Positions 7,657 to 15,731 of a stretch of 22,362 bases of DNA are shown piece by piece. A program made the position numbers and the translations under genes. Numbering within the stretch: the first letter of the stretch is position 1; every line of letters begins with the position of its first letter. The notes under the pieces are model-generated. The model was not told the DNA's origin and did not search any database. It saw nothing but the letters and a program-made list of their open reading frames with translations. The stretch comes from UBA7657 sp049653045 (GTDB lineage Bacteria > Pseudomonadota > Alphaproteobacteria > Micavibrionales > Micavibrionaceae). The stretch lies in the NCBI GenBank assembly GCA_049653045.1, contig JBASFN010000212.1, positions 1-22,362 on the forward strand, given 5' to 3'.

Positions 7657-7690
7657 AAAAGCCCCGCTTTGAAAAGCGGGGCTTTTGTTT
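7657..7690 (+). terminator. Strong rho-independent terminator after the alanine-rich gene
   Basis: Perfect stem AAAAGCCCCGC at 7657-7667 and GCGGGGCTTTT at 7676-7686 with an 8-base loop, followed by GTTTT. It lies 21 bases after the stop codon. It also lies 13 bases before the coaBC start, so coaBC needs read-through or a promoter close to or inside the hairpin. Confidence 0.88.
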
Positions 7691-7702
7691 TATATAAATA
7701 CC

Positions 7703-8935
7703 ATGACAAAGAGCCTTGAGAACAAAACCGTCCTTCTCGTGATTTCCGGCGGAATTGCCGCTTATAAATCGCTTGAATTGATCCGCCTGATCCGTAAATC
7801 GGGCGGGCGGGTGCGGTGCATTTTGACCTCAGGCGGCGCGCAATTCATCACGCCTTTAAGCGTGGCGTCTATCAGCGGCGAACCTGCTTACACCGATTTA
7901 TGGTCGCTGAAAGATGAATCCGAAATGGGTCATATTCGCCTCAGCCGCGAAGCAGACCTCATCGTCGTCGCCCCTGCCAGCGCGAACATGATCGCCAAAA
8001 TGACCTATGGCATGGCGGATGATCTCGCCGCCACGACACTGCTTGCCGCCAACAAACCCATCTTGATCGCCCCGGCGATGAACCACGAAATGTGGAGCAA
8101 TGCGGCGACGCAAGAAAATATCGGACACCTGAAAGCACGCGGCATTCGTGTCATCGGCCCCTGTGAGGGCGAAATGGCCTGCAATGAATTCGGCATGGGA
8201 CGCATGAGCGAGCCACAGGATATTTTCAACGCCATCGAAACGTTTTTTTTTGACCGCCCGTTAAAAGGTCTCCACGCCCTTGTCACCGCCGGGCCAACCT
8301 TCGAGCCGATCGACCCGGTGCGGTTCATCGGCAACCGGTCCTCCGGCAAACAGGGCTATGCGATTGCAAACGCTCTCGCCGAGGCCGGCGCGAGGGTGGC
8401 CCTTGTTTCCGGACCTGTTTCCACGGAATGTTTCGCTTCGCCCGGTATAAAAATCATAAAAGTGGAAACAGCGCAGGAGATGCTGGATGCCTGCGAACGC
8501 GCCCTGCCCGCCGACATCGCCGTCTGCGCCGCCGCCGTTTCTGACTGGGCGCCGGACTCTCCTGCCAATCAGAAGATCAAAAAACAGGCGGGGAACCATG
8601 CGCCCGCCATTACGCTCAAGGAAAATCCCGACATCTTAAAGACCCTGTCCGCACATAAAAAACGCCCGGCTCTTGTGATCGGCTTTGCGGCGGAAACGGA
8701 AAACCTGCTGGATAACGCCAAGGCCAAATTGCAAGCCAAAGGGTGCGATTGGATCGTCGCCAATAACGTGTCGGAAAATATGTTCGGCGGCGATGAGAAT
8801 CAGGTATACCTGATAACATCATCATCGACTGAACACTGGGAAAAACAAGGCAAGCGCGCCATAGCAAACGCACTGGCCGTTAAAATCGGGGAGCATTTGA
8901 ACCATGCCAGACACATCAAGAACGCCGCAGAATAA
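7703..8935 (+). CDS. coaBC: Bifunctional phosphopantothenoylcysteine decarboxylase / phosphopantothenate-cysteine ligase
   Basis: This 410-residue fusion carries out two steps of coenzyme A synthesis: ligation of cysteine to 4'-phosphopantothenate, then FMN-dependent decarboxylation. The N-terminal CoaC half shows SGGIAAYK at residues 15-22, the PAMNHEMW substrate motif at 124-131, and the catalytic cysteine C160 in EMACNEFGMGRM. The C-terminal CoaB half begins at about residue 190 with VTAGPTFEPIDPVRFIGNRS and SGKQG, followed by AAAVSDW and KIKK at 291-294. A TTG at 7685 would extend the frame by six residues but lies in the terminator; the ATG at 7703 is the sensible start. Its 3' end overlaps dut by 32 bases. 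Confidence 0.97.
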   Translation: MTKSLENKTVLLVISGGIAAYKSLELIRLIRKSGGRVRCILTSGGAQFITPLSVASISGEPAYTDLWSLKDESEMGHIRLSREADLIVVAPASANMIAKMTYGMADDLAATTLLAANKPILIAPAMNHEMWSNAATQENIGHLKARGIRVIGPCEGEMACNEFGMGRMSEPQDIFNAIETFFFDRPLKGLHALVTAGPTFEPIDPVRFIGNRSSGKQGYAIANALAEAGARVALVSGPVSTECFASPGIKIIKVETAQEMLDACERALPADIAVCAAAVSDWAPDSPANQKIKKQAGNHAPAITLKENPDILKTLSAHKKRPALVIGFAAETENLLDNAKAKLQAKGCDWIVANNVSENMFGGDENQVYLITSSSTEHWEKQGKRAIANALAVKIGEHLNHARHIKNAAE

Positions 8936-9386
8936 CAACCAGCTTTCCGTTGCCTTACAGATTTTGCCGCATGGCGCGGGATTGCCCGTGCCCGCCTATG
9001 CCACACCGCAATCGGCGGGACTGGATTTATGCGCCGCCGTTGACGCAAACCTGACCCTTGCGCCGGGTCAACGCGCCCTTGTCCCGACAGGAATCGCCAT
9101 CGCCCTTCCCGCCGGGTTTGAAGCGCAAATTCGGCCGCGCTCGGGTCTTGCCGCGAAAAACGGAGTTACGGTTTTGAATACGCCGGGTACGATCGACGCC
9201 GATTACCGGGGCGAGATCAAAATTATCCTTATCAATCTCGGCCAGGACAATTTCACGATTGAGCGCGGCATGCGGATCGCGCAGATGGTCATCGCCCGGC
9301 ATGAACAAGCCCGGTGGGACCTCACAAGCTCCCTCGACGACACCACTCGCGGCGCAGGCGGGTTTGGCTCGACGGGCGTGAAGTAG
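8904..9386 (+). CDS. dut: dUTP diphosphatase (dUTPase)
   Basis: This 160-residue homotrimeric dUTPase hydrolyses dUTP to dUMP and pyrophosphate, which keeps uracil out of DNA and feeds dTMP synthesis. All five conserved motifs are visible in order: AGLDLCA, PRSGLA, NTPGTIDADYRGEI with the catalytic Asp, RIAQMV, and RGAGGFGSTG at the C-terminal arm. The ATG at 8904 lies inside coaBC, and the first 20 or so residues before the conserved core are poorly conserved, so a slightly later start cannot be excluded. coaBC-dut coupling is widespread in proteobacteria. Confidence 0.97.
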   Translation: MPDTSRTPQNNNQLSVALQILPHGAGLPVPAYATPQSAGLDLCAAVDANLTLAPGQRALVPTGIAIALPAGFEAQIRPRSGLAAKNGVTVLNTPGTIDADYRGEIKIILINLGQDNFTIERGMRIAQMVIARHEQARWDLTSSLDDTTRGAGGFGSTGVK

Positions 9387-9395
9387 AAAAAGACT

Positions 9396-9629
9396 TTAAG
9401 AGATACTGTCGATTTCAGGAATAACTGTATAACCACAATGTGCAGTTACATTGACTTCCTGCCCCATTTTTTCCCGTGCTTTCCCGGCAAGATAACCCGG
9501 CACTGTCGCAATAATCTCTGAACCGTTGGGCAGATGGGCATTGGTGAACTTCACACAAATACCCGTCCCATTCTTAACATCAAGCGACGAAGGTGTCTCA
9601 ATCACGAGACCTTTTACAGTCATAAGCAT
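9396..9629 (-). CDS. Small protein of unknown function
   Basis: The 77-residue frame reads MLMTVKGLVIETPSSLDVKN and continues as alternating beta-like strands (GTGICVKFTNAHLP, EIIATVPGYL, EVNVTAHCGYTVIPE). It looks like a small beta-barrel, but I recognise no family. It has no signal peptide or membrane helix, and two cysteines. The start at 9629 has AGGG nine bases upstream on the minus strand; an ATG two codons later is also possible. It converges on dut with nine bases between the stops and diverges from mutS across a 109-base AT-rich gap. Codon use looks natural, so I take it as real with moderate confidence. Confidence 0.65.
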   Translation of the reverse strand: MLMTVKGLVIETPSSLDVKNGTGICVKFTNAHLPNGSEIIATVPGYLAGKAREKMGQEVNVTAHCGYTVIPEIDSIS

Positions 9630-9738
9630 ATTTATTTTCCCTGTAATTTTTTATAATAATTATGTCTAAAACAAAACCCCTGACAGGTCAAGATTATATC
9701 TTCTATTGCCCGCCCCAAGCATCGTATAACTGATAAAC

Positions 9739-12456
9739 ATGAGTAAAACAGCTTTAAAAACAACCGACGAATTTCTTGCCGACGGGCATACGCCTATGAT
9801 GGCGCAATACATGGCCGTCAAGGCGCGGCATCCGGATTGCCTCCTGTTCTACCGCATGGGCGATTTTTACGAATTGTTTTTCGACGATGCGGTTAAGGCC
9901 TCGGCAACGCTCGACATTACCCTGACCAAGCGCGGGAAAAATCAGGGCGATGAAATCCCGATGTGCGGCGTGCCGTTTCATTCCTACGAGCCATATTTGG
10001 CCAAACTGATCCGCGCCGGGTTCAAGGTGGCGATCTGCGAGCAGACAGAAACACCATCGGAGGCAAAACTCCGCGCAAAATCCGAAGGAAAACCATCGTC
10101 AAAAATCCTGATGAACCGCGACGTGGTTCGGATTGTGACGCAAGGCACATTGACCGAAGACACGCTGCTCGAAGCGCGGGACAATAATTACCTCGCGGCA
10201 TTGGCCGATTCCGGCGGTGGGCTTGGGCTGGCATGGCTCGATTTATCGACGGGCGTTTTTAAAGTTCAAGCGATTCAGGCTGGCGATGAAATGGCGTCGC
10301 TGGAGCGGATAAATCCGGGGGAAGTGGTGGTTTCGGATAAAAGTCCCCTCACCCTCCCGCTTCGCGGGTCCCCCCCTCTCCCTTTGGGAGAGGGTTGGGG
10401 TGAGGGACTTTTTACACGCCAGCCTGCTTCGCTGTTCGATAGCGAGAACGCAAAAAAACGCCTCGAAAAGATATTCGGCGTGGGTACGCTGGACTCGTTC
10501 GGCAGCTTCAGCCGCGCCGAAATCGCGGCGGCAGGCGTCTTGATCGATTACGTGGAGCGCACACAGGTCGGCAAACTGCCCTATCTGATGCGCCCGGAAC
10601 AGATTTTAAACGGGGGCACGCTCGAGATCGACGCCGCCACGCGCCGCAATCTGGAAATAACCCGCACCATGACGGGCGAACGAAAAGGCAGCTTGCTCGA
10701 CACCATCGATCGCACGCTTACCGGGCCGGGGGCGCGGCTCCTGCAATCTTGTATTGCCGCGCCGCTCACCGACCCGGCCACCATCAATAATCGGCTGGAT
10801 CGTGTCGCCTGCTTTATCGAAGATCCGCGCCTGCGCGAAAATATCCGCGATCATTTCAAACATCTGCCTGATATGGAGAGGGCTTTGGCGCGGATCAATT
10901 TGGGGCGCGGCGGTCCGCGTGACCTTGCCATGATCCGCGAGGGCTTGAGACAATCGGATGCTATCCGCACCCTCCTCCACGCACACCCGAAAGATGCGCT
11001 CAACAAAATAATTCAAATACTCCATCAAACGTCTGAAATATCTCACTTACACGATTTGTTAAGGCAGGCTCTTATCCCGGAGCCGCCTGCGCTCGCCCGC
11101 GATGGCGGGTTCGTCGCAAGCGGGTATCATGCGCGCCTCGACGAATTGAAAACCATGCGCGACGAAAGCCGACAATTGATCGCTACGCTCCAGGGGAAAT
11201 ACCAGGCCGACACCGGCCTTGATGTCTTAAAAATAAAATTCAACAACGTGCTCGGCTATTTCATCGAAGTCCCGGCCAAAAAAGCCGACAGCCTGATGGT
11301 TAGAGACCCAGCGCAGGATAAAAACCCCTTTATCCATCGACAGACCATGGCCGGAGCCGTCCGGTTCACCACCCCGGAACTGGCCGAACTGGAACGCGAC
11401 ATCACATCCGCCGCCGACCGGGCACTTGCCCTTGAACAAGACATATTTTTACAACTTATAGATGAATGTAAATCCTACTCGGAGGACATCCTGAACAGGG
11501 CAACCGCCCTCGCAACGCTGGATATGGCATCGGCACTGGCGGAACTCGCGGCTGATAAAAACTATACCCGTCCCCGACTGGATAATTCTTTAAACTTTAC
11601 TATTAAAAATGGGCGGCATCCCGTTGTTGAAAAATCACTTATTCAAAATAACGATACGTTCATACCCAATGATTGTGACCTTGGGGCGGATCAAAGGCTC
11701 TGGTTGCTGACTGGGCCGAATATGGCTGGTAAATCAACATATTTACGCCAGAACGCTCTTGTAACAATTCTGGCGCAGGCCGGGTCTTACGTCCCGGCGG
11801 AAAATGCCCATATCGGGATCGTTGATCGCCTGTTCTCCCGCGTGGGCGCATCGGACGATCTCGCACGCGGACGATCAACATTCATGGTTGAAATGGTTGA
11901 AACCGCCGCCATCCTCAACCGCGCCACAGAACGCTCACTGGTGATCCTCGATGAAATCGGACGCGGAACGGCGACCTTTGACGGTCTTTCCATAGCATGG
12001 GCTTGTGTCGAACACCTGCATGACATCAACAAATGCCGGGGATTATTCGCCACCCATTACCACGAACTGACCGCCCTTTCGGCGCGGCTGTCTTCGCTCT
12101 CCCCCCACTCCATGCAGGTCAGGGAATGGAAGGGCGACATTATCTTCCTCCACAGTGTCGCCAAAGGCAGCGCAGACAGGTCATACGGAATTCATGTCGG
12201 GAAACTGGCCGGATTACCGCCCGCCGTTATCGCCAGAGCGCAAGACGTTTTGGACATACTTCAATCCGGTGAGCAGTCCGGCAATCTGGCAAAGCTGGCG
12301 GATGACCTACCACTTTTTTCAGCCGCCCCGAAAGAAAAGGAAAAATTGTCCCCCGCCCTCGAAAGGCTGACCTCCATCGTCCCTGACACATTGTCACCCA
12401 AAGAAGCACTGGATATACTTTATGAATTAAAATCGCTGCATGAGAGGAGTCCATGA
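9739..12456 (+). CDS. mutS: DNA mismatch repair protein MutS with an in-frame repeat insertion
   Basis: This 905-residue protein recognises mispaired and looped bases and recruits MutL. The mismatch-reading Phe-x-Glu is F43/E45 in RMGDFYELFFDDA. The clamp and lever region follows, and the ABC-type ATPase has Walker A GPNMAGKST at about residue 660 and Walker B VILDEIGRGT at about 735, ending with the LSPKEALDILYELKSL dimer/C-terminal segment. Residues 202-224 (reading SPLTLPLRG...GEGWGEGLF) come from a palindromic repeat at 10341-10410 and are foreign to the family. They fall at the end of the connector domain, where a surface loop is expected. All ATPase and mispair residues are intact, so the protein is probably active. 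The ATG at 9739 has no clear ribosome site. The gene overlaps the next start by four bases. Confidence 0.97.
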   Translation: MSKTALKTTDEFLADGHTPMMAQYMAVKARHPDCLLFYRMGDFYELFFDDAVKASATLDITLTKRGKNQGDEIPMCGVPFHSYEPYLAKLIRAGFKVAICEQTETPSEAKLRAKSEGKPSSKILMNRDVVRIVTQGTLTEDTLLEARDNNYLAALADSGGGLGLAWLDLSTGVFKVQAIQAGDEMASLERINPGEVVVSDKSPLTLPLRGSPPLPLGEGWGEGLFTRQPASLFDSENAKKRLEKIFGVGTLDSFGSFSRAEIAAAGVLIDYVERTQVGKLPYLMRPEQILNGGTLEIDAATRRNLEITRTMTGERKGSLLDTIDRTLTGPGARLLQSCIAAPLTDPATINNRLDRVACFIEDPRLRENIRDHFKHLPDMERALARINLGRGGPRDLAMIREGLRQSDAIRTLLHAHPKDALNKIIQILHQTSEISHLHDLLRQALIPEPPALARDGGFVASGYHARLDELKTMRDESRQLIATLQGKYQADTGLDVLKIKFNNVLGYFIEVPAKKADSLMVRDPAQDKNPFIHRQTMAGAVRFTTPELAELERDITSAADRALALEQDIFLQLIDECKSYSEDILNRATALATLDMASALAELAADKNYTRPRLDNSLNFTIKNGRHPVVEKSLIQNNDTFIPNDCDLGADQRLWLLTGPNMAGKSTYLRQNALVTILAQAGSYVPAENAHIGIVDRLFSRVGASDDLARGRSTFMVEMVETAAILNRATERSLVILDEIGRGTATFDGLSIAWACVEHLHDINKCRGLFATHYHELTALSARLSSLSPHSMQVREWKGDIIFLHSVAKGSADRSYGIHVGKLAGLPPAVIARAQDVLDILQSGEQSGNLAKLADDLPLFSAAPKEKEKLSPALERLTSIVPDTLSPKEALDILYELKSLHERSP
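10341..10410. repeat. Palindromic repeat inserted in frame within mutS
   Basis: The left end AAGTCCCCTCACCCT at 10341-10355 pairs with the right end AGGGTTGGGGTGAGGGACTT at 10391-10410, and the inner CCCTCTCCC pairs with GGGAGAGGG around a TTT loop. A second small hairpin CCCGC-TTC-GCGGG at 10356-10368 interrupts the left arm. Base composition (pyrimidine-rich then purine-rich) is unlike the rest of mutS. The element stays open in the mutS frame and supplies residues 202-224. Similar sequences occur widely as intergenic repeats, from memory. Confidence 0.88.
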
Positions 12457-13373
12457 TGTCCGACCGCACGTCTTCCCTGATTACCACGATCCTCGACCGC
12501 ATCGGCAATACGCCGTTGATCGAACTGGAGCCGGGCATTTACGCCAAGTGCGAATATTTAAATCCGTCCGGCTCCATCAAGGCGCGCATGGCTCTTTATA
12601 TGGTGGAGCGCGCCGAAGAAGAAGGCCTGCTGAAGCCCGGCCACACGATTGTCGAATCCACAAGCGGTAATACGGGCAATGCCCTGTCGATGATCGCCGC
12701 CGTTAAGGGGTACAAGATGGTTGTCGTCATCCCGAACGGTTACAGTTCTGAGCGCACGCGCATCTCACGGGGCTTTGGCGCAGAAGTGCGTTTTGTTGGA
12801 AATTTTCAGGTGAATGAAGCCAGAGCCGAAGCCATCCGCCTCGGTAAACAAGATGGCTGGTGGTGTCCCCAGCAATTCGACAATGAATGGAATGTCGAGG
12901 AAAACCGCGAATGGCTGGCTCCGGAAATTATCCGGCAACTCCCTGAAGGATTAAAACTCGATGCCGTTGTTCAGGGTGTCGGCACAGCCGGAACCTTGAT
13001 CGGCGTGGCGCAAGGGCTTCGCCAAAAACACAATCCCGACCTCAAGGCCTTTGCCATGGAGCCATCGGAATCTGAAACGCTGCAATGCTGCGTTGTCTGT
13101 GACCATAAAATCGAGGGGATCTCCGACGGCTTTATCCCCACAATCTATCAACGCCACCGCGCCGAAGTTACGGGCATCATCTCGGTAGACAGCAATGTCG
13201 CCATCGAAGAAGCCAAAATTTTGTCCCGGACAAAGGGATTATTCGTCGGACCCAGTTCCGGCGGTAATTATTGGGCGGCGCGTGAAATCAAGAAAAACCA
13301 CCCGGAAATCAAAAATATTCTGACGCTTCTGTGTGATACAGGAGAGAAATATCTATCAATGATGTATGCGTAA
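12456..13373 (+). CDS. PLP-dependent cysteine synthase family protein
   Basis: This 305-residue fold-type II PLP enzyme most likely makes L-cysteine from O-acetylserine (or O-phosphoserine) and a sulfur donor. The PLP lysine is K42 in NPSGSIKARM, the substrate loop is STSGNTGN at residues 68-75, the phosphate-binding loop is GVGTAGTLIG, and the C-terminal CDTGEKYLS replaces the usual DSGERYLS. An unusual CCVVC cluster sits just before HKIEGISDGFIP, near the active-site entrance. CysK, CysM and cystathionine beta-synthase catalytic cores are hard to separate by eye, so no symbol is given. ATGs at 12453 and 12456 are both possible. The ribosome site GAGAGGAG at 12442-12449 is better spaced from 12456. 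The start overlaps the mutS stop, so the two are coupled. Confidence 0.9.
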   Translation: MSDRTSSLITTILDRIGNTPLIELEPGIYAKCEYLNPSGSIKARMALYMVERAEEEGLLKPGHTIVESTSGNTGNALSMIAAVKGYKMVVVIPNGYSSERTRISRGFGAEVRFVGNFQVNEARAEAIRLGKQDGWWCPQQFDNEWNVEENREWLAPEIIRQLPEGLKLDAVVQGVGTAGTLIGVAQGLRQKHNPDLKAFAMEPSESETLQCCVVCDHKIEGISDGFIPTIYQRHRAEVTGIISVDSNVAIEEAKILSRTKGLFVGPSSGGNYWAAREIKKNHPEIKNILTLLCDTGEKYLSMMYA

Positions 13374-13432
13374 ATGCTGATGTAAAGCATTCACGATGAC
13401 AGGCGTGTTCATTTAGGCTATGAAGATACTCC

Positions 13433-15193
13433 ATGGCTGAAAACCCAATACCGGAAAGACAAGAGATCCTCGCCCAGCTTGAAAAGATTCTGGGCAGCGA
13501 CGATTTTGTAACATCAGGACGCAGCGCGTCGTTCCTTGACTATGTCGTGCGTAAAACCCTCGACGGGGAAGTCGAAAAGCTGAAAGGCTATACAATCGGC
13601 GTTGAGGTTTTTAACAAGCCGCAAGATTTCAATCCGGATACCGATGCCTCTGTCCGCGTTGAGGCCACACGCCTTCGCAAAACCCTCGCGCTTTATTATC
13701 ACGGTACGGGACAAGATGACCCCATCGTTATTAAAATCCCAAAGGGAGCTTACAAGCCCACTTATTATTACCGAGATCAACTGCCCGCTTCCGAAACACC
13801 CGAAGCCGAAGACGCAGCGGAGGAGCTATACCCCGTCGTAGCACACAGCCGGAAACTCTATATGATTATGGCCTATGCGGTTTTTTTCCTTTTGGGACTT
13901 GGCTTGACGACCTATATAAAGATCGTCCGAAACACCGCCGTTACCGTTACAAAAGAAAGCGAAACATTAAAAGCCCCCGTTGTTGCCGTGCTGCCTTTCC
14001 GCATGATCGGCGATGAAGAAACCGCAAAACTTGGCGAAGATTTGACGCAAAGGCTCATCCGCAATCTCTCGCGCTTTACATTCATCAAACCTCTCAGCTT
14101 TAGGGATGTTCAGGCCTATAAAAACTGGGAGGGCCAGAGTACGAATATCGGCAAGACGCTGCACGTCAATTACCTGCTGGAGGGCACGGTCAAAAAACAG
14201 GACGGCAAAGTCAGAATTTCCCTGCGTATGCTCGACCTGCGAAAGACAACCCATGTTTGGGGCTTTGATAAGGAATATGAATCAAGCCTTATTGGCAACA
14301 AGGAACAACAGGATGAAATTCTTGGCCCCGTCGCCTCGCAACTCGCCTCTCCCTACGGCGTCATCCATAATCTGGAACAGGAGCGCATTGACGATATCAG
14401 CGCGGAGGTCGCAAAGCCTTATAAGTGCATTCTGGATTACTATGCCTACTGCAACGATAAGACAGCAGACAAGCACAAGGCTGTCCGCACCTGCCTAGAA
14501 GACAATGTCAAAAACAACCCGAAAGACAGTGAGTCTTGGTCTTATCTATCGTGGATCTATGGTGATGAATACCGGAGCGGCTATAACGCTATTGCGGGAA
14601 CGCCGCCGCAAATCCGCGCCCGCGACGCCGCCGCCAAAGCCCTAGAGGCCGATTTAAATAGTGCCCGCGCCCACCAGTATATGGGAATTGCCGCCACATT
14701 GAACAAGGACGCCGTCAGTGCCCGTCTTCACCACAAACTGGCGGTCGAACTCAACCCGTTCGACTCGGAAATTCTGGCCGATGCCGCATGGAACTATTTC
14801 CAGATCGGCGACTGGGAAACCAGCCGGGCGCTGGCCTTGAAAGCTATCGAGATCAATCCCGGCCATCCGCGCTGGTATTATGCCATGCTGTTTGCCTATA
14901 GCTATCAGCATGGAAAATATGACGATGCCTTGTTCTACGCGCTGGAATATGACCAGCCGGACGATCTGCTGGCCAAGCTCAGCCTCGCCGTTTCCTACGC
15001 CAAGTTGAAGCAAAATGAAAAAGCGTTGGAAGTCGCCCGCTACATAGAAAAGCAATTCCCCGACTTTATACAAGCCCCCCGCAAAAGGCTTGATGTCTGG
15101 TCTTTCCCAGAAGGTTTTGCTGAAAAAATGTTGGAGGGCGCGAGAGAATCGGGCATTCACATCCCGCCTGCTTCGCCCGCCACGGCAAACTGA
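13433..15193 (+). CDS. Membrane-anchored TPR protein with FlgO/TolB-N-like domain
   Basis: The 586-residue product has four parts. Residues 29-113 match a domain often found at the N-terminus of signalling/TPR proteins (SFLDYVVRKTLDGE, LKGYTIGVEVF, SVRVEATRLRKTLALYY, KIPKGAYKPTYY). One transmembrane helix follows at 143-162. Residues 183-300 resemble the FlgO/TolB-N type domain seen in adenylate-cyclase-linked proteins (VVAVLPFRMIGDE, NYLLEGTVKKQDGKVRISLRM). The rest is TPR-like helical repeats to about 550. No catalytic domain is present. The N-terminal part would be cytoplasmic and the rest periplasmic. It is likely a sensor or scaffold; the ligand is unknown. It follows the cysteine synthase gene after a 59-base gap and may be separately transcribed. 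Confidence 0.85.
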   Translation: MAENPIPERQEILAQLEKILGSDDFVTSGRSASFLDYVVRKTLDGEVEKLKGYTIGVEVFNKPQDFNPDTDASVRVEATRLRKTLALYYHGTGQDDPIVIKIPKGAYKPTYYYRDQLPASETPEAEDAAEELYPVVAHSRKLYMIMAYAVFFLLGLGLTTYIKIVRNTAVTVTKESETLKAPVVAVLPFRMIGDEETAKLGEDLTQRLIRNLSRFTFIKPLSFRDVQAYKNWEGQSTNIGKTLHVNYLLEGTVKKQDGKVRISLRMLDLRKTTHVWGFDKEYESSLIGNKEQQDEILGPVASQLASPYGVIHNLEQERIDDISAEVAKPYKCILDYYAYCNDKTADKHKAVRTCLEDNVKNNPKDSESWSYLSWIYGDEYRSGYNAIAGTPPQIRARDAAAKALEADLNSARAHQYMGIAATLNKDAVSARLHHKLAVELNPFDSEILADAAWNYFQIGDWETSRALALKAIEINPGHPRWYYAMLFAYSYQHGKYDDALFYALEYDQPDDLLAKLSLAVSYAKLKQNEKALEVARYIEKQFPDFIQAPRKRLDVWSFPEGFAEKMLEGARESGIHIPPASPATAN

Positions 15194-15264
15194 CCGCAAA
15201 AACAACGCCCCAATTACCCTTCGCGCCAACCCATTGTAATCAAACAATTTTACAGGTGATTTTG

Positions 15265-15279
15265 ACCGTTACAAACGGT
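15265..15279. promoter_or_regulatory. Candidate operator palindrome upstream of the small charged gene
   Basis: ACCGTTACAAACGGT is a perfect inverted repeat with 6-base arms and a 3-base centre. It touches a TATAAA at 15279-15284 that could be a -10 box, about 70 bases before the start codon at 15355. No good -35 at normal spacing was found, so the promoter itself is uncertain. The shape fits a dimeric repressor site. Confidence 0.4.
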
Positions 15280-15354
15280 ATAAAACTCCCGCGTCTGCCC
15301 TGCCTCTGATGAAATAAACCTCATACGGCACTTCATCAATAGAGGAAAAAAAAC

Positions 15355-15648
15355 ATGAACCAGAAAAACAATGCGGATACCGGAAAAGAACCCTCCCGCG
15401 ACGACCTGACCAGGGAACTCGCGGACTTTATTCATGTCACTGAAAGTAAAATCAGCAAAGCCATGCAAGAGGGCAAAACCTGTCTTGCAGGGATTCTGAA
15501 AAAGATCAAAAAGGATATGAAAAAATCGCTGGAATGCTTTGAAGCCTCCAGCATGTCCTTTCACGAGGTCTATGAGGAGATCACCTCCCTGCACGTCTTT
15601 ACGGAAATGTACTTAAGTTGCGACGCGCAGGATACGGCCAACGGATAA
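15355..15648 (+). CDS. Small charged helical protein of unknown function
   Basis: The 97-residue protein is rich in Lys and Glu and should be almost entirely helical (DDLTRELADFIHVTESKISK, ILKKIKKDMKKSLECF, FHEVYEEITSLHVFTEMYL). It has no signal peptide or membrane segment and three cysteines. I recognise no family; a small DNA- or protein-binding helical bundle is possible but not shown. The start is well supported by AGAGG eight bases before the ATG. It has its own upstream palindrome and a strong downstream hairpin, so it looks like a single-gene transcript. Confidence 0.75.
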   Translation: MNQKNNADTGKEPSRDDLTRELADFIHVTESKISKAMQEGKTCLAGILKKIKKDMKKSLECFEASSMSFHEVYEEITSLHVFTEMYLSCDAQDTANG

Positions 15649-15671
15649 ACGGCGTTTATAAAGCGGCGGAA

Positions 15672-15716
15672 GGAAAGCCGGATTGAAACAACTGGTAAAA
15701 TCCGGCTTTCCCCTTT
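15672..15716 (+). terminator. Hairpin terminator after the small charged gene
   Basis: A perfect 13-base stem, GGAAAGCCGGATT at 15672-15684 and AATCCGGCTTTCC at 15699-15711, with a 14-base loop, is followed by CCTTT. The stem is strong but the T tract is short. It ends 16 bases before the next start codon. Confidence 0.65.
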
Positions 15717-15731
15717 AAAACCCCTAACAGG

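Noticed and set aside
11713..11739. GPNMAGKST instead of GPNMGGKST in the MutS Walker A
   Set aside because: The change keeps the Walker A consensus and occurs in normal MutS proteins; not a sign of inactivation.
12567..12590. KAR instead of KDR after the PLP lysine of the cysteine synthase
   Set aside because: This position varies in the family (enteric CysK has KCR), so it does not suggest loss of activity.
13370..13400. AATGCT/AGCATT small hairpin after the cysteine synthase gene
   Set aside because: Six-base AT-rich stem without a T tract; too weak to call a terminator.
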